A stretch of DNA of 64,000 nucleotides. It comes from Pachyseris speciosa (Eukaryota; Cnidaria; Anthozoa; Scleractinia; Pachyseridae). This document shows positions 54,901 through 64,000 of this stretch, piece after piece. The DNA is taken from NCBI GenBank assembly GCA_016490735.1, contig JAEMWC010000136.1, forward strand, positions 582,501-646,500, given 5' to 3'. The notes beneath the pieces are model-generated. The model ran no database searches. It was not told the DNA's origin and saw only the letters and a list, made by a program, of their open reading frames with translations. The position numbers and the translations under genes were made by a program. The first letter of the stretch is position 1. The number at the start of each line of letters is the position of its first letter.

Positions 54901-57900
54901 ACCAAAAGGCGTGCAGGGACCACCCGGAGAAAATGGAGCGGATGGGCTTTCTGGAATTGTGGGAGCTAAAGGACTTCCTGGAGATCCTGGCTTAGACGGA
55001 CTACCCGGGGCAAAAGGAGAGGCGGGATGGCCTGGACCACCGGGTATAGGATGGAAAGGAGCTACGGGATATCCAGGTTTAAACGGAGAAAAAGGTGAAG
55101 AGGGACGTCCGGGACCTAAAGGAGAGCCGGGAGTCAAGGGCGAGCCAGGCCCGGAGGGAATAAAAGGTGACCCTGGATTACCGGGTGCGGATGGTCCTGC
55201 AGGACCTAAAGGAGATCCTGGACCTAAAGGAGCAAAGGGAGACACACTAACTGTACCCATGGGACAGAAAGGAGAACCAGGTGCTAGAGGTGATAAGGGA
55301 GATGTAGGACCACCGGGACTTCCTGGAATAAAAGGAGAGATTGGTCGGAACGGAATTGACGGGCTAAAGGGTAGGGATGTTGTCATTCGCCTTCATTATT
55401 TATTAATTATCATATTGCGGATTGATTGATTGATTGATTAACAGTAACAGTAACAGCATATCCTTATTGTGCCATACTCTCTCACAAGGAAGGTATTGGT
55501 CTCTTTACAATAAAGAGTTTAGAATTTTAACGACTTAAAATAACAAAAAGGAGTGTTTATTTTACAATTTACAATAATAAACTAATCTCGTACTGTAATT
55601 ATACAGTACGAGTTGAGAATCTCTCTTCTTTTTTGAAGCATTAAGTTGATATATTTCCCTTTAATTTTGCATGTATTTTGATTCCCAGCTTTCAGTATAT
55701 ATTTAATCTTGTCAGCAATCGTCCAATCTCTTAACGATGGAAAGGAAATCTCGTCGGATATCATGGTACCCTTGGCAACACATCAAGAGATGCTACTCAT
55801 CTTCTATGGCATTCGTCTTACAAACCAAACATGTTCTATATTCCACAGGAATTGGTGTTCCTCCGTTTTCGTACTTTCCAGTTTGTATTCTTAATGAGTG
55901 CGCTCCTAGGTAACCTGAGCTTTGTTAGGCTTACTCTGTAAGTTGGATTTCCAATTTTCTCTAGATAATCGTCTATCTGGTAATCTTGTTTAATTTCCTT
56001 ATATGTGAATTTTTGCCTAGAATCTAGCGATGAACTACTCTTGGATGCTAACCACTGCTTATATATTCGTCCCTTAATTGCTTTTCCATATTAGAACGAG
56101 CAGTCTTGAGGTTTTGCAAGGTTACGGTTTCCTGTGTAAAATTATTGAGCACTATAACATCACTACTGAATACACTAAAAAATGACATTTGTTTTGTTGC
56201 ATATTGGAATGCTTCACGTAACAAAGGGTTATTTGTTTCATAACTCCGTCTCTGCCAATATAGCTAATATAGCTTCTTTGATATCAACACTTACGGGATG
56301 TCGTCCAAGTTCTGTTCTGTATGTAAAAAATAATTTAAAATTTTAACGACATAAAATAACAGAAAAAACGAGTGTTAATTTTAGAATTCACAATAATAGA
56401 CTATTTTATCATTTAATTATTAGTATTAAGTTTTGGAGTGCTTCGCTTATTCCTTAGTCAATTGTGCTTGCCCCGGTACACTGATATGAAGTAAATTGTC
56501 CGTCTACAATCCTTGTCAAAAGTGTTGGGACAGTTCACGGCAGATGACTTCAAACAGCTTCCCTAAAAAGACCGCGCAATCCCCCTCCCCCTGTCAATGT
56601 TGATGAAAATTAAAAAAAAGAAAAAACAAAAAGAAACAAAAAAACAAAACAAAAACAAAAAAACACTGCGAATAGCTTCAAGGCCCACATCCACCGGATA
56701 GGCTTTCCAAGCTTTACTAAGGCTCTTTTGTTGACCGAGATAAAATGGCCGAGTTTTCATATACAGAAATTGTACCCAGGCACGCAATGCATCTTGGCTG
56801 AATGTGGGCTTTTCAGAATAACGTTAATTACACTGGAGTTCATTACACTGGCTTCCAATCATCTTTTTTCCGAAACGTACAGGACGTAGTTTAAATCGTG
56901 GGTTTTAGAGCGAAAAAGGGGAGGTGTCCCAACAACTTTTGGCCAGGATTCTAGATCTCCTGTGACTTGATCGTTCAGTATTCGTAGAGTGTTTGCTAAG
57001 CAGAAATGCAGTATTTTCCCTCCTAACTTATTAACTGTGAAGACTGCATTGAATGACTAACTGACTGACTCACTGACTGACTGACCGACTGATTGATTGA
57101 TTGATTGATTCATTCATTCATTCATTGGTATATACCTACTCGTTAGACCAACAGAAAAAATTCCGCAGAGAGAATTGGTTTACAGATTTATGCAAAATTT
57201 GACCAGAACGAGGCAAACTAATCATATTGTTTTACAGGTGATCCTGGACGAAACGGAATGCGAGGAAGGAGAGGTTACAAAGGGGTACAGGGTGAAGTAG
57301 GGGCTCCAGGACCAATAGGACCCAAAGGTACAACATTCAATAGAACAGTGGTGATTAACAAACTGGCATTCTATTTGGCAAAGCGTGATTGATGCTCTCA
57401 CCGCATTTGACGTCCTCCCTTCCTTATCAATGGAATATATTTGATTTTGGAATATGTTAATTTTTGTTTTACTTTCCTCAGCTCATGTCGTTATTCTTAC
57501 GCCTGTACTTTAATTGCAAACTCCTCTGTACCAATGAATAGCAAAACACGGGGTTTCATCATCCATTGTAGAAACAGATATCAATCATGTTTATAATAAC
57601 ACTGTGTGTAAATGTAAACTCATCACTAAATGACAGCAATAACACAGTGTTATTCGAAAAAGTCCGAGACCCCAAACGGAATCAAAGCCGTGTTGTCTGA
57701 TGCGGATCCTATGGCACAAAACCTCAGCGAAAATGACCTTGCTCATCACTCGGATTTTCCAATGCATACTTCAGTTGTTTTTGTTTTATTTTTTAAACAG
57801 CCGTATACATTGTGGATTACTTTATATCAAAATAAGGTTATTTGGATTCAGTGTCGTTATAAAAAGGAAGAGTTTAATTTTCTGGTTTCTAAGAAGAAGA

Positions 57901-58023
57901 CTGAGCATATGTTTTGCCTTACTATTCGGAAAGTACTGAAATGCGAGGTCACACTGACATTTTTAATTTGCTTGATATTTAGGTGAACCCTGTGATGACT
58001 TCCAGCAGGCGGACGCCAATTGA
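51714..58023 (+). CDS. Copy B: type II membrane collagen protein without lectin domain
   Basis: Exons are 51714-51927, 53498-53995, 54777-55370, 57238-57327 and probably 57983-58023. They total 1437 nt (478 codons plus stop), all in phase. The first four match copy A: anchor helix, RSRR furin-type site (53515-53526), CQAPGTVC plus collagen twice, and a short collagen exon. The fifth exon encodes only EPCDDFQQADAN and a stop, followed by AATAAA at 58116. No Ig or CTLD exon is found between 57328 and the retrotransposon near 59.8 kb. They may be lost, or lie beyond the window and be joined by alternative splicing. If the short exon is used, the product is a membrane or shed collagen stalk with one C-terminal Cys. 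Confidence 0.72.
51928..53497. other. Intron 1 of copy B
   Basis: Aligns with intron 1 of copy A outside the hAT-like MITE at 52606-53045. No exon was seen. Confidence 0.5.
52606..53045. mobile_element. hAT-like MITE
   Basis: The ends are CAGGGGCACCCAAC and its complement. The flanks share ATAAAC (52600-52605, 53046-53051). Copy A's intron lacks it. 440 bp, no coding. Confidence 0.7.
53498..53995 (+). CDS. Exon 2: furin site and first collagen block (copy B)
   Basis: Same length (498 nt) as in copy A. RSRRSLGA, then CQAPGTVC and Gly-X-Y repeats. Donor GTATGT. Confidence 0.85.
53996..54776. other. Intron 2 of copy B
   Basis: Aligns in parts with intron 2 of copy A. Nothing else was recognised. 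Confidence 0.5.
54777..55370 (+). CDS. Exon 3: second collagen block (copy B)
   Basis: 198 codons, three more than copy A (one extra Gly-X-Y triplet). Opens with VREEIKKQLRSFAVKAI and CQAPGTVC. The GIGWKG break is kept. Confidence 0.85.
55560..56340 (-). pseudogene. LINE 3' fragment in intron 3 of copy B
   Basis: The minus strand reads RTELGRHPVSVDIKEAI, then CLVCKTNAIEDE..HLLMC and DFLSIVKRLDD, with stops. The tail (CTGTTA)n is near 55440. It is the same LINE clade as 42325-43255 but a separate insertion. Confidence 0.65.
56341..57237. other. Rest of intron 3 of copy B
   Basis: An A-rich stretch lies at about 56607-56665 and a (GACT/GATT)n tract at about 57053-57125, matching the microsatellite in copy A's intron 3. 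No exon. Confidence 0.5.
57238..57327 (+). CDS. Exon 4: short collagen exon (copy B)
   Basis: 90 nt as in copy A: GDPGRNGMRGRRGYKG... GPIGPKG. Phase 1 to 1. Confidence 0.82.
57328..57982. other. Intron 4 of copy B
   Basis: Aligns with the beginning of intron 4 of copy A to about 57870. Nothing coding was recognised. Confidence 0.5.
57983..58023 (+). CDS. Putative terminal tail exon (copy B)
   Basis: Acceptor ATATTTAG at 57975-57982. In phase 1 it reads EPCDDFQQADAN and TGA. An AATAAA is 93 bases downstream. It is short, so chance is possible. I find no equivalent in copy A. Confidence 0.5.
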
Positions 58024-58115
58024 AATGACGACATTGTAAAGTTGTGAGCGGCATTGATCGAAAATTGTTACAAGTCAGCGAATTTCAGTCAGAAAGATGT
58101 GTGTCTGAATGTTTG

Positions 58116-58121
58116 AATAAA
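58116..58121 (+). terminator. Polyadenylation signal AATAAA (copy B)
   Basis: Canonical hexamer downstream of the tail exon stop, supporting transcript end here. Confidence 0.45.
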
Positions 58122-58123
58122 AC

Positions 58124-59800
58124 AAAAAATGACGTTAGAAATATTTGATTTCGTGGCGCTGGTATTTAATTTTGCTTACTTTTTTCCTACGCATTTTCAG
58201 TTCGCAACACCCTTGTCCCCGTTTCAGTGTACCACACTGCCGGAAATATCGTTCCTAATGAATTGTGAGAAAAATTAAACTTTAAATTTACCTTGATTTT
58301 TTTAAATATAAGCCGAGTCTTTATAACAATGTGTTTTCTTGAAATGTCGAAACAACACAAATATTTCGATCCTCTTGCGGAGGCCATCAATTAACTGTGG
58401 GAGCGGAGGTCTACACCTCCCTCCTCTCAAACCCTGTTTTCCCGCCTCACATGCTTCCCGTACCAGTCCTTTTTCTCTCCACTTCTGCCCTTTTTCGCGT
58501 TGTTTCCGCCCTCGATAAATTTTTTGTCTCCCGCCTCTAGCTCTTTTCTATGGAACTCTACCCTCGATCCCCTCTGCTCCTCCCGTACTTTCCTCCCCCT
58601 ATTTCCCCCTTTCCGGGTTCCCATCCGCCACAAAATTGCCAAACAGGGGAACAATATCTTAAGTACAGAATTGGTTAATGCTTTGTAAAGCTTACATGTA
58701 CAGTCCTCGAGATATCTAGTGGGAAGTTAACACATTTCTCTCTTTTTTCCTCCCTGCTTTTATTATTATTAATTTTTTTTTGTAACGAAGAATTCTCGTG
58801 TTGTTGATGTTGTTGTTTTTTATTTGCGAAACATCCAACGTTGAGTAGTTGGAGGGGGAATCGAATGAATGGGAGATGAGAAAAAAAGCCTCCATAAAAA
58901 TGTAAAACTCGCAGTAAAGTTAGTTTATAGTCAAACTTTTCCAACTAAAATTGTCGAAGAATGTAGTCCCTGAGGACTGGGGATAAAATCTTTCTAAATC
59001 TAGAGAGGACGGCGATTTGGTCGCTTGTTTTCTTTTCACAAATTCAAGATATTTTCTCACAAAATCAGCTCTCTGTCCAATTTTCAGCGGCAATTCTGAG
59101 GGGGCCGTTTGGTTAAATTTTGGGGAAAATAGGGTGAATTGAGAATAAAATATAGAAGGGCAGAAATGAATACACACGAAATCCAGTATGTCCCCTGACG
59201 GGATAAGAAGCACCTTTCTGTGGTGGCGGACAATCTGGCCTTTGACTACTAGTCATGGATTCACTTTAAATTTTAATTTTCAACCCGCTTCAAATCCAGT
59301 ATTTTCCAATTTTTCATACTTTTCCAACCCCCCCCCCCCTCAACTTTTATTCCCTCAAAATAACCTAAAAATTCTCAAAAAATTCTCAAATATTGACTGT
59401 TCCATGCAAGGACTGCGACCTAATGGAGCCTCTTCCGATTGAATGAAATCTGGGCGAGATTTTTAAGAAAAACTACTGAAATATAGGAAAAACGCATTTA
59501 ACCAGACTGTCGCCTTGACCCGCTTTTTAAGAGACCTCTAGAATCAGTTTACTGGTAATGATTTTAGCTCTAGAGCAGGCTCTAGAGCTTTCAGTGCTCA
59601 AGAAAATTAAAGTCAACAAGGATTTATAAGTTATTAATAATTCATGAAGCAAATACAAAAGAAATTAATTTTTAACAAGTGTCTAGTCACGAGCTCGTTC
59701 GGAAAAGTACTTAGCCTCGACTTCGTTTAAGGTTAGGGTATAACACAAGCTGTGTTCCCCGAAGTCTTCCTCTTGGTCTCCTGACGTAACAAGCTTTGCG
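58124..59800. other. Intergenic, no gene recognised
   Basis: Pyrimidine-rich sequence at 58420-58620 gives low-complexity ORFs on both strands. A C-run lies at 59329-59338. The left end of the retrotransposon to the right was not located precisely. Confidence 0.4.
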
Positions 59801-59867
59801 AATTTGCCCGCCGCACACCTCCGTCCTTCACTTCCAGATTTGAGTATGTCTTTCTTGTTGTTTTTTC

Positions 59868-59869
59868 AG
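59868..59869 (+). promoter_or_regulatory. Putative 3' splice site before SGNH ORF
   Basis: TTTCTTGTTGTTTTTTCAG, a strong pyrimidine tract and AG, seven bases before ATG 59876. Confidence 0.45.
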
Positions 59870-59875
59870 GTAGTC

Positions 59876-60499
59876 ATGTCTCCTAAACCCCATGTTCTCA
59901 TTATGGGCCACTCCTTTGTCCGCCGTTTTGAATTATTTTTGTCTAAAGGCCTAGACGCAAGGGTACGACGAGATCTTAACTTGTCCCGTTCCGCCCTGAT
60001 AACTTTTCTCGGAATTGGCGGTCGCACTGTCGACAAGCTATCTAAACTACATTTACATTTAGTAAGGCGCCTACAACCGCAGATTGTGATTTTGGAGATA
60101 GGTTCCAACGACCTTTTCCCACCGGACGCTAGGCCCGAGGTGGTAGGCTCGAAGATCGAGACCCTCGTTCAGCGTTTACACGCAGAATGCCACGTTGAAA
60201 CGACAGTAGTTTGTCAGACCATTAACCGCGCTGCAGGTTTGAGGGATCCACCCTCCTTCAACGATCGTGTGGCCCTCCTCAACCAATATCTCAGCGTGGT
60301 GCTGGAGACCCTACCTTTTGCTGTTTTCTGGCGTCACAAAGGACTTCGTCAACCCACCGTTCGCATTAAATGCAAAGACGGGGTACACCTTAATGCCAAA
60401 GGGCAATATGCTCTTTATCGGAGTTACAGGGGCGCCATTCTATCCGCTATTAAGCGCAGTTATTCCCCCGCGGCGGTTTGCGCTCCCAGCTTAAATTAG
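59876..60499 (+). CDS. SGNH-hydrolase ORF of the YR retrotransposon
   Basis: 207 codons from ATG 59876 (an in-frame GTG at 59804 lies in likely intron). It has the SGNH/GDSL blocks: GHSFVRR near the start (Ser nucleophile), EIGSNDLFP (Gly-x-Asn) near residue 78, and KDGVHLN (Asp-x-x-His) near residue 170. The triad is complete, so an esterase-like activity is possible. Its role in the element's life cycle is unknown. Confidence 0.75.
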   Translation: MSPKPHVLIMGHSFVRRFELFLSKGLDARVRRDLNLSRSALITFLGIGGRTVDKLSKLHLHLVRRLQPQIVILEIGSNDLFPPDARPEVVGSKIETLVQRLHAECHVETTVVCQTINRAAGLRDPPSFNDRVALLNQYLSVVLETLPFAVFWRHKGLRQPTVRIKCKDGVHLNAKGQYALYRSYRGAILSAIKRSYSPAAVCAPSLN

Positions 60500-60893
60500 G
60501 TCCTTTATTATTATTATTATTATTATCCCACACTTTTCTTTTGTCTTACATGTCTAAATAGATTGTTTGTATACTTTTACTGAGAACTCTATGAGTTCAC
60601 AAGCTTTGCGGCACCTAAGCATGTTCCTTGCGGCAGCCATCGTTATTTGGGCTTGCCAAACATGTTGCCGTTTTTTCTTATATATTACGGTTCGCTGGAA
60701 CTGTTCTTTATTATTATTTTTCTTTAATTGTATTTGTTTTTCCTTTTTCTTCTGTTTTGTTACGTGATCAACAGTGGGGTATGTACCTGCTGGGTATAAG
60801 CGGTTTCCTTAGCCAACGCGCCCATACCCGCAATTTTGTGGTTCGAATGCACGGGTTACTTTCCTTTCTACACATAAGCTGTTTTTGTCTTCC

Positions 60894-60895
60894 AG
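60894..60895 (+). promoter_or_regulatory. Putative 3' splice site before Gag ORF
   Basis: CTGTTTTTGTCTTCCAG five bases before ATG 60901. The upstream in-frame sequence is hydrophobic and unlike Gag, so this acceptor probably marks the true start. Confidence 0.45.
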
Positions 60896-60900
60896 TCAAT

Positions 60901-62103
60901 ATGATGACTCGTCGGCAATCTCGTGCTGCCCCTACCGTACCTCCTGCACCACGCCCACAGAAGCGTGCTGCCCAGGGGACGCGAGAATCGCACAAAGCAA
61001 AAAGGGCAAAATCAGCTGCCCGGGCCACAGTTCCTAATACGGCGAGCCGTCAACCAGCCTCGGAACATGCCTCCCAATTAGCCACTGTTCCAATTGCCGG
61101 TAACGACGCAGCCCCTGCCCCAGTGGACATCGCTGCAATAGTCTCCGAAGCCGTGCTAGGAGGACTTCAAGCTGCCGGCATCCTTCCTCATGCTCACAAG
61201 GGGGCAGAGGGTTCGCACACCACTCCGGCTGCTGCTGTACAGGGGTCAGTAGCGGCCGTAATTCAGGACATTACCGGTGAGAGCCCTCCTCCTCCGAACT
61301 CTTCGCCTATAAGTACGGGCCCGCTATCATTAAATAGCATAGCTCAGTCTAATGACCGGCCCCAGCTGATTCATCAAGAAATCGCTGTCCCTCTCGCCTC
61401 CAGGGTGTCTGATAAAATTCAATCAAAAATTTGGGCAAACGAGTATATTGATTTAGGAACCCTATTGCAAATAGCATCCCCAAACCAGTCACAGTACAAT
61501 TTTGTTGTTCGAACGCCACACTCTTCAGATACGCCGGTCATTAGCCTCGAGCCCGCACAGAAACCTAAGAGAAATGCCACTATAGACCAATGGATATCAG
61601 CGTTTCAAACATTTGTAGCTATTTATACGGTGCGATCACCCACCGACGCCCCAGCTTTAATGAAATATTCCGAGACAGTGCGGGACCTAGCGGCTAAAAA
61701 TGCCCATTGGCGTTATTACGATGAAAACTTTAGATTTTTGCGGCAAAAAACTCTTTCCCCCTGGGACCAGATCCATTGGGAACTGTGGTTGCAGGCGCAC
61801 CACATGCAAAAGTCCCCTACAGTAGTTTCCTCGGACTCACGCAACAGGCCTACAAGGTCGCCCTTTCCGTCCGGCTTTTGCTGGAGATTTCACAGAGGGG
61901 AAAAGTGTTCCGGCGGTAACTTTAAACACGAATGCTTTCGATGTGGATCTTCTCATCCAGCCAACCAATGCCACTTTCCTAAGCAACAGGCAAATTCCAC
62001 CACAGCTCTATCGCGACCGAAATCCGCAGCAGTCACCGCAACTAACTCAGCCCCTACCTCCCGCACTGTCTCGTCCATTGGCAACACCAATCAAAATAGA
62101 TAA
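60901..62103 (+). CDS. Gag of the YR retrotransposon
   Basis: About 400 codons from ATG 60901 (MMTRRQSR). It has a basic, Ala/Pro-rich N-terminus and then a capsid-like region containing IDQWISAFQTFVAIY. The C-terminus is Cys/His-rich: CWRFHRGEKC and CFRCGSSHPANQC, a zinc-knuckle-like pair. The end overlaps the pol frame by about 160 bases, so pol may be expressed by frameshifting or a separate start. Confidence 0.75.
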   Translation: MMTRRQSRAAPTVPPAPRPQKRAAQGTRESHKAKRAKSAARATVPNTASRQPASEHASQLATVPIAGNDAAPAPVDIAAIVSEAVLGGLQAAGILPHAHKGAEGSHTTPAAAVQGSVAAVIQDITGESPPPPNSSPISTGPLSLNSIAQSNDRPQLIHQEIAVPLASRVSDKIQSKIWANEYIDLGTLLQIASPNQSQYNFVVRTPHSSDTPVISLEPAQKPKRNATIDQWISAFQTFVAIYTVRSPTDAPALMKYSETVRDLAAKNAHWRYYDENFRFLRQKTLSPWDQIHWELWLQAHHMQKSPTVVSSDSRNRPTRSPFPSGFCWRFHRGEKCSGGNFKHECFRCGSSHPANQCHFPKQQANSTTALSRPKSAAVTATNSAPTSRTVSSIGNTNQNR

Positions 62104-63541
62104 ATTACAGGCCTATCTGGAGGGCTACCCTCCTCGATCTCGGAAATACCTCATTGAAGGTTTCCGTTTTGGTTTTTCTATTGATTATGTTGGTCATCGC
62201 AGTAATTTTGTATCCAAAAATCTTTTGTCAGCCACCACTAATCCTAAGGCGGTAGACGAAAAATTAGCTAAAGAAATTCAGTTAGGACGAATAGTTGGTC
62301 CTTTCGATGGACAGCCCTTTCCAGTATTTCATGTTTCTCCTTTAGGGTTGATTCCTAAAAAGGTGCCGGGGGAATTTCGCCTAATTCATCACTTGTCCTT
62401 TCCAGAGGGGAAGTCAATTAATTCCCATATCCCGCAAATTGCTTCCAGCGTCCACTACGCTAATATTGACGATGCCATCAGGCTAATGCGTCGCACAGGC
62501 AGGGGCTGTGCGCTTGCGAAGACCGATATCAAAAATGCCTTTCGGCTGATTCCGGTCAGCCCCTCTGATTACAATTTGCTGGGGATTTGCTGGCGTGATC
62601 GATTCTATGTTGATGGAAATCTTGCTATGGGGCTTTCCAGTTCTTGCAAAATATTTGAATGTTTCAGTTCCGCTCTGGAAGGGATTGCTCGCCTTAGGTT
62701 ACATATACCGGGTATATTACATTTCTTAGATGACTTTCTGATCGTCAGCAAATCGCTTGCATCGTGCGCTAATGATCTGCAAGTTTTTCTCGACACGTGT
62801 GATGAATTGGGCGTTCCAATGGCTCCCGAGAAAACAGTAGGCCCTAGCTTCGTGTTGTCATTTGCGGGTATTGAGCTTGATTCACAGAACATGGAAGCAC
62901 GGCTTCCTAGTGACAAACTTACTAAATGTCGTGACTCTATTCAACACTTCCTTCGTCGGAAAAAGGTAACTTTAAGAGAACTGCAATCCTTAATTGGTCT
63001 TCTCAATTTTACTTGTTCTGTCATCGTGCCTGGTCGAACTTTCTTACGCCGTTTAATTAACTTGACAGTTGGGGTCAAACGCCCTCGATATTTTATTCGT
63101 CTAAATCGTGAAACAAAATCTGACCTTCAATTATGGCTTACCTTTTTACAATCATACAATGGCAAGTCTTTCTTTCTAGACTATAATTAGCTCTCGTCAG
63201 CCAAACTACATCTTTACACTGATGCAGCAGGTTCTTTAGGTTACGGCGCAGTTTTCGGCTCGCATTGGCTTTATGGTCAATGGCCTTCAAACTGGCTAGG
63301 TCGTAACATTATAGTGCTAGAGATATTTCCAATCGTTATAAGTCTCTCAATATGGGCGTCAGAACTGGCCAACAAATGCGTCCTTTTTCACACGGATAAT
63401 TTAGGTCTAGTTGACGTAATTAACAAGAAAACTACGAAAGATAACAAGCTAATCGTCCTCTTGCGTGAACTAGTTTTACAATGTTTGAAATATTTTATTT
63501 CGGGCGGTCCACGTGCCTGGGGTGCTCAATGTCAAGGCTGA
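61943..63541 (+). pseudogene. RT-RNase H of the YR retrotransposon, with stop and frameshift
   Basis: RT blocks: KTDIKNAFRLIPV (first Asp) and LHFLDDFLIVS (Asp-Asp). RNase H follows: LYTDAAGSLGYGAVFG, VLEIFPIVISL and FHTDNLGLVDVI, giving the D-E-D set. An in-frame TAG lies at 63188-63190 between the two domains. Near 63505 the frame must shift to reach VHVPGVLNVKADALS. With those two lesions this copy is probably inactive, unless the TAG is read through. Confidence 0.75.
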
Positions 63542-64000
63542 CGCTTTATCGCTCTTACAGGTCACGAAATTCAAGTCCCTTGGACAGGGCATGGACCACG
63601 ACCAAACCTTAGTTCCACCACATCTTCTACCGGAGAGCTGGCCTCTGTAGCACAAACACTTCTGTCTGCTAGTCTCACTAAGTGTTCTAAGGACGCTTAC
63701 AAGCGCTCATGGAGCTTATTCACGAGATGGGCTCAGTCCTTTTTAGGTAACGAAGTCTTATGCTTACCTTTACAGCCCGCTATTATAGTACTATTTGTTT
63801 CCCATCTTTATTCGCTTAATTATGCTTCCTCCACTGTGACTAGTTATTTATCTGGTATCGGCTATGCCCATAAGTTAGCAGGTGTGAATGATCCAACGGA
63901 AACGGCGATCATTCGTCAAATTCTTAAAGGTTATCGCAAGTTAGCACTGGTACGTGATGTACGTCTTCCTATTACACTACCAATCTTGCGGCAGCTTGTT
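63542..64000 (+). CDS. Tyrosine recombinase, N-terminal part (runs off window)
   Basis: Open from 63542 to the window end. From about 63635 it reads ELASVAQTLLSASLTKCSKD, then YKRSWSLFTRWAQSF and STVTSYLSGIGYAHK, the SAM-like DNA-binding domain of YR-retroelement recombinases. The catalytic R, H-x-x-R and Tyr would lie past the end. The start codon is uncertain. Confidence 0.65.

Larger units (their letters stand above)
59800..64000 (+). mobile_element. Ngaro/DIRS-like tyrosine-recombinase retrotransposon (3' end outside window)
   Basis: ORF order is SGNH hydrolase, Gag, RT-RNase H, tyrosine recombinase. The LDDFL form of the RT active site, absence of an integrase, and a YR-type N-terminal domain after RNase H point to DIRS-order elements. 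SGNH-hydrolase ORFs are known from some Ngaro-group elements. Terminal repeats cannot be seen because the 3' end is cut off. Confidence 0.75.

Noticed and set aside
58427..58654. Charged minus-strand ORF of 75 codons
   Set aside because: It comes from pyrimidine-rich low-complexity DNA, with no domain and no splice context.
60628..60900. N-terminal extension of Gag with hydrophobic segments
   Set aside because: It is unlike Gag, AT-rich, and ends in a splice acceptor just before the two adjacent ATG codons at 60901-60906. More likely intron or leader.

Overview
The window looks like nuclear DNA of an anthozoan cnidarian, most likely a stony coral. This is an inference from gene content, not a species call. 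Genes are split into small, mostly phase-1 extracellular-domain exons (PAN/apple, EGF, D8C, collagen, Ig, C-type lectin). They have GT-AG introns and sit in AT-rich DNA full of foldback elements, tRNA-derived SINEs, LINE tails, and Gypsy, BEL/Pao, Penelope-like and tyrosine-recombinase retroelements. There is no prokaryotic gene organisation.

Region 1 (1 to about 29,100) holds three tandem, same-strand copies of a secreted PAN-EGF-cbEGF-cbEGF-D8C (uromodulin/OIT3-like) gene. Copy 1 (1-6430) is cut by the window edge and carries a fibrinogen-like exon that I do not find in the other two. Copy 2 (11075-16497) is decaying: frameshifted PAN exon, lost canonical splice donor, and a stop codon in the last domain. 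Copy 3 (23956-27880) is complete, with five exons in consistent phase (369 codons). The copies are separated by insertions: a broken SWIM/YqaJ gene with a divergent THAP fragment, a truncated Gypsy element, a BEL/Pao gag remnant, LINE tails, and Tc1/mariner-, Harbinger- and pogo-like MITEs. Comparing paralogous introns gives empty sites for several insertions.

Region 2 (about 29,590-34,580) is a transposon cluster. It contains piggyBac-like TTAA elements, a Gypsy RT remnant, and a 1.8-kb foldback element whose unique centre contains what reads as a four-exon mini-gene of 44 codons.

Region 3 (about 32,400-58,120) holds two tandem copies of a type II membrane collagen gene. Copy A (35545-47130) has six exons: transmembrane anchor, furin-like site, two homologous collagen exons, a short collagen exon, an Ig domain, and a C-type lectin domain with EPN and WND motifs. 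Copy B (51714-58023) has the first four exons and then appears to end in a short unique tail exon with its own polyadenylation signal. Together they suggest a collectin-like surface or shed recognition protein and a lectin-less paralogue.

Region 4 (about 59,800 to the end) is a Ngaro/DIRS-like tyrosine-recombinase retrotransposon. It has an SGNH hydrolase ORF, Gag, RT-RNase H (with one stop and one frameshift) and the start of a tyrosine recombinase, and runs off the window.

All multi-exon models come from reading frames, splice consensus and comparison between paralogous copies. No transcript evidence was available.
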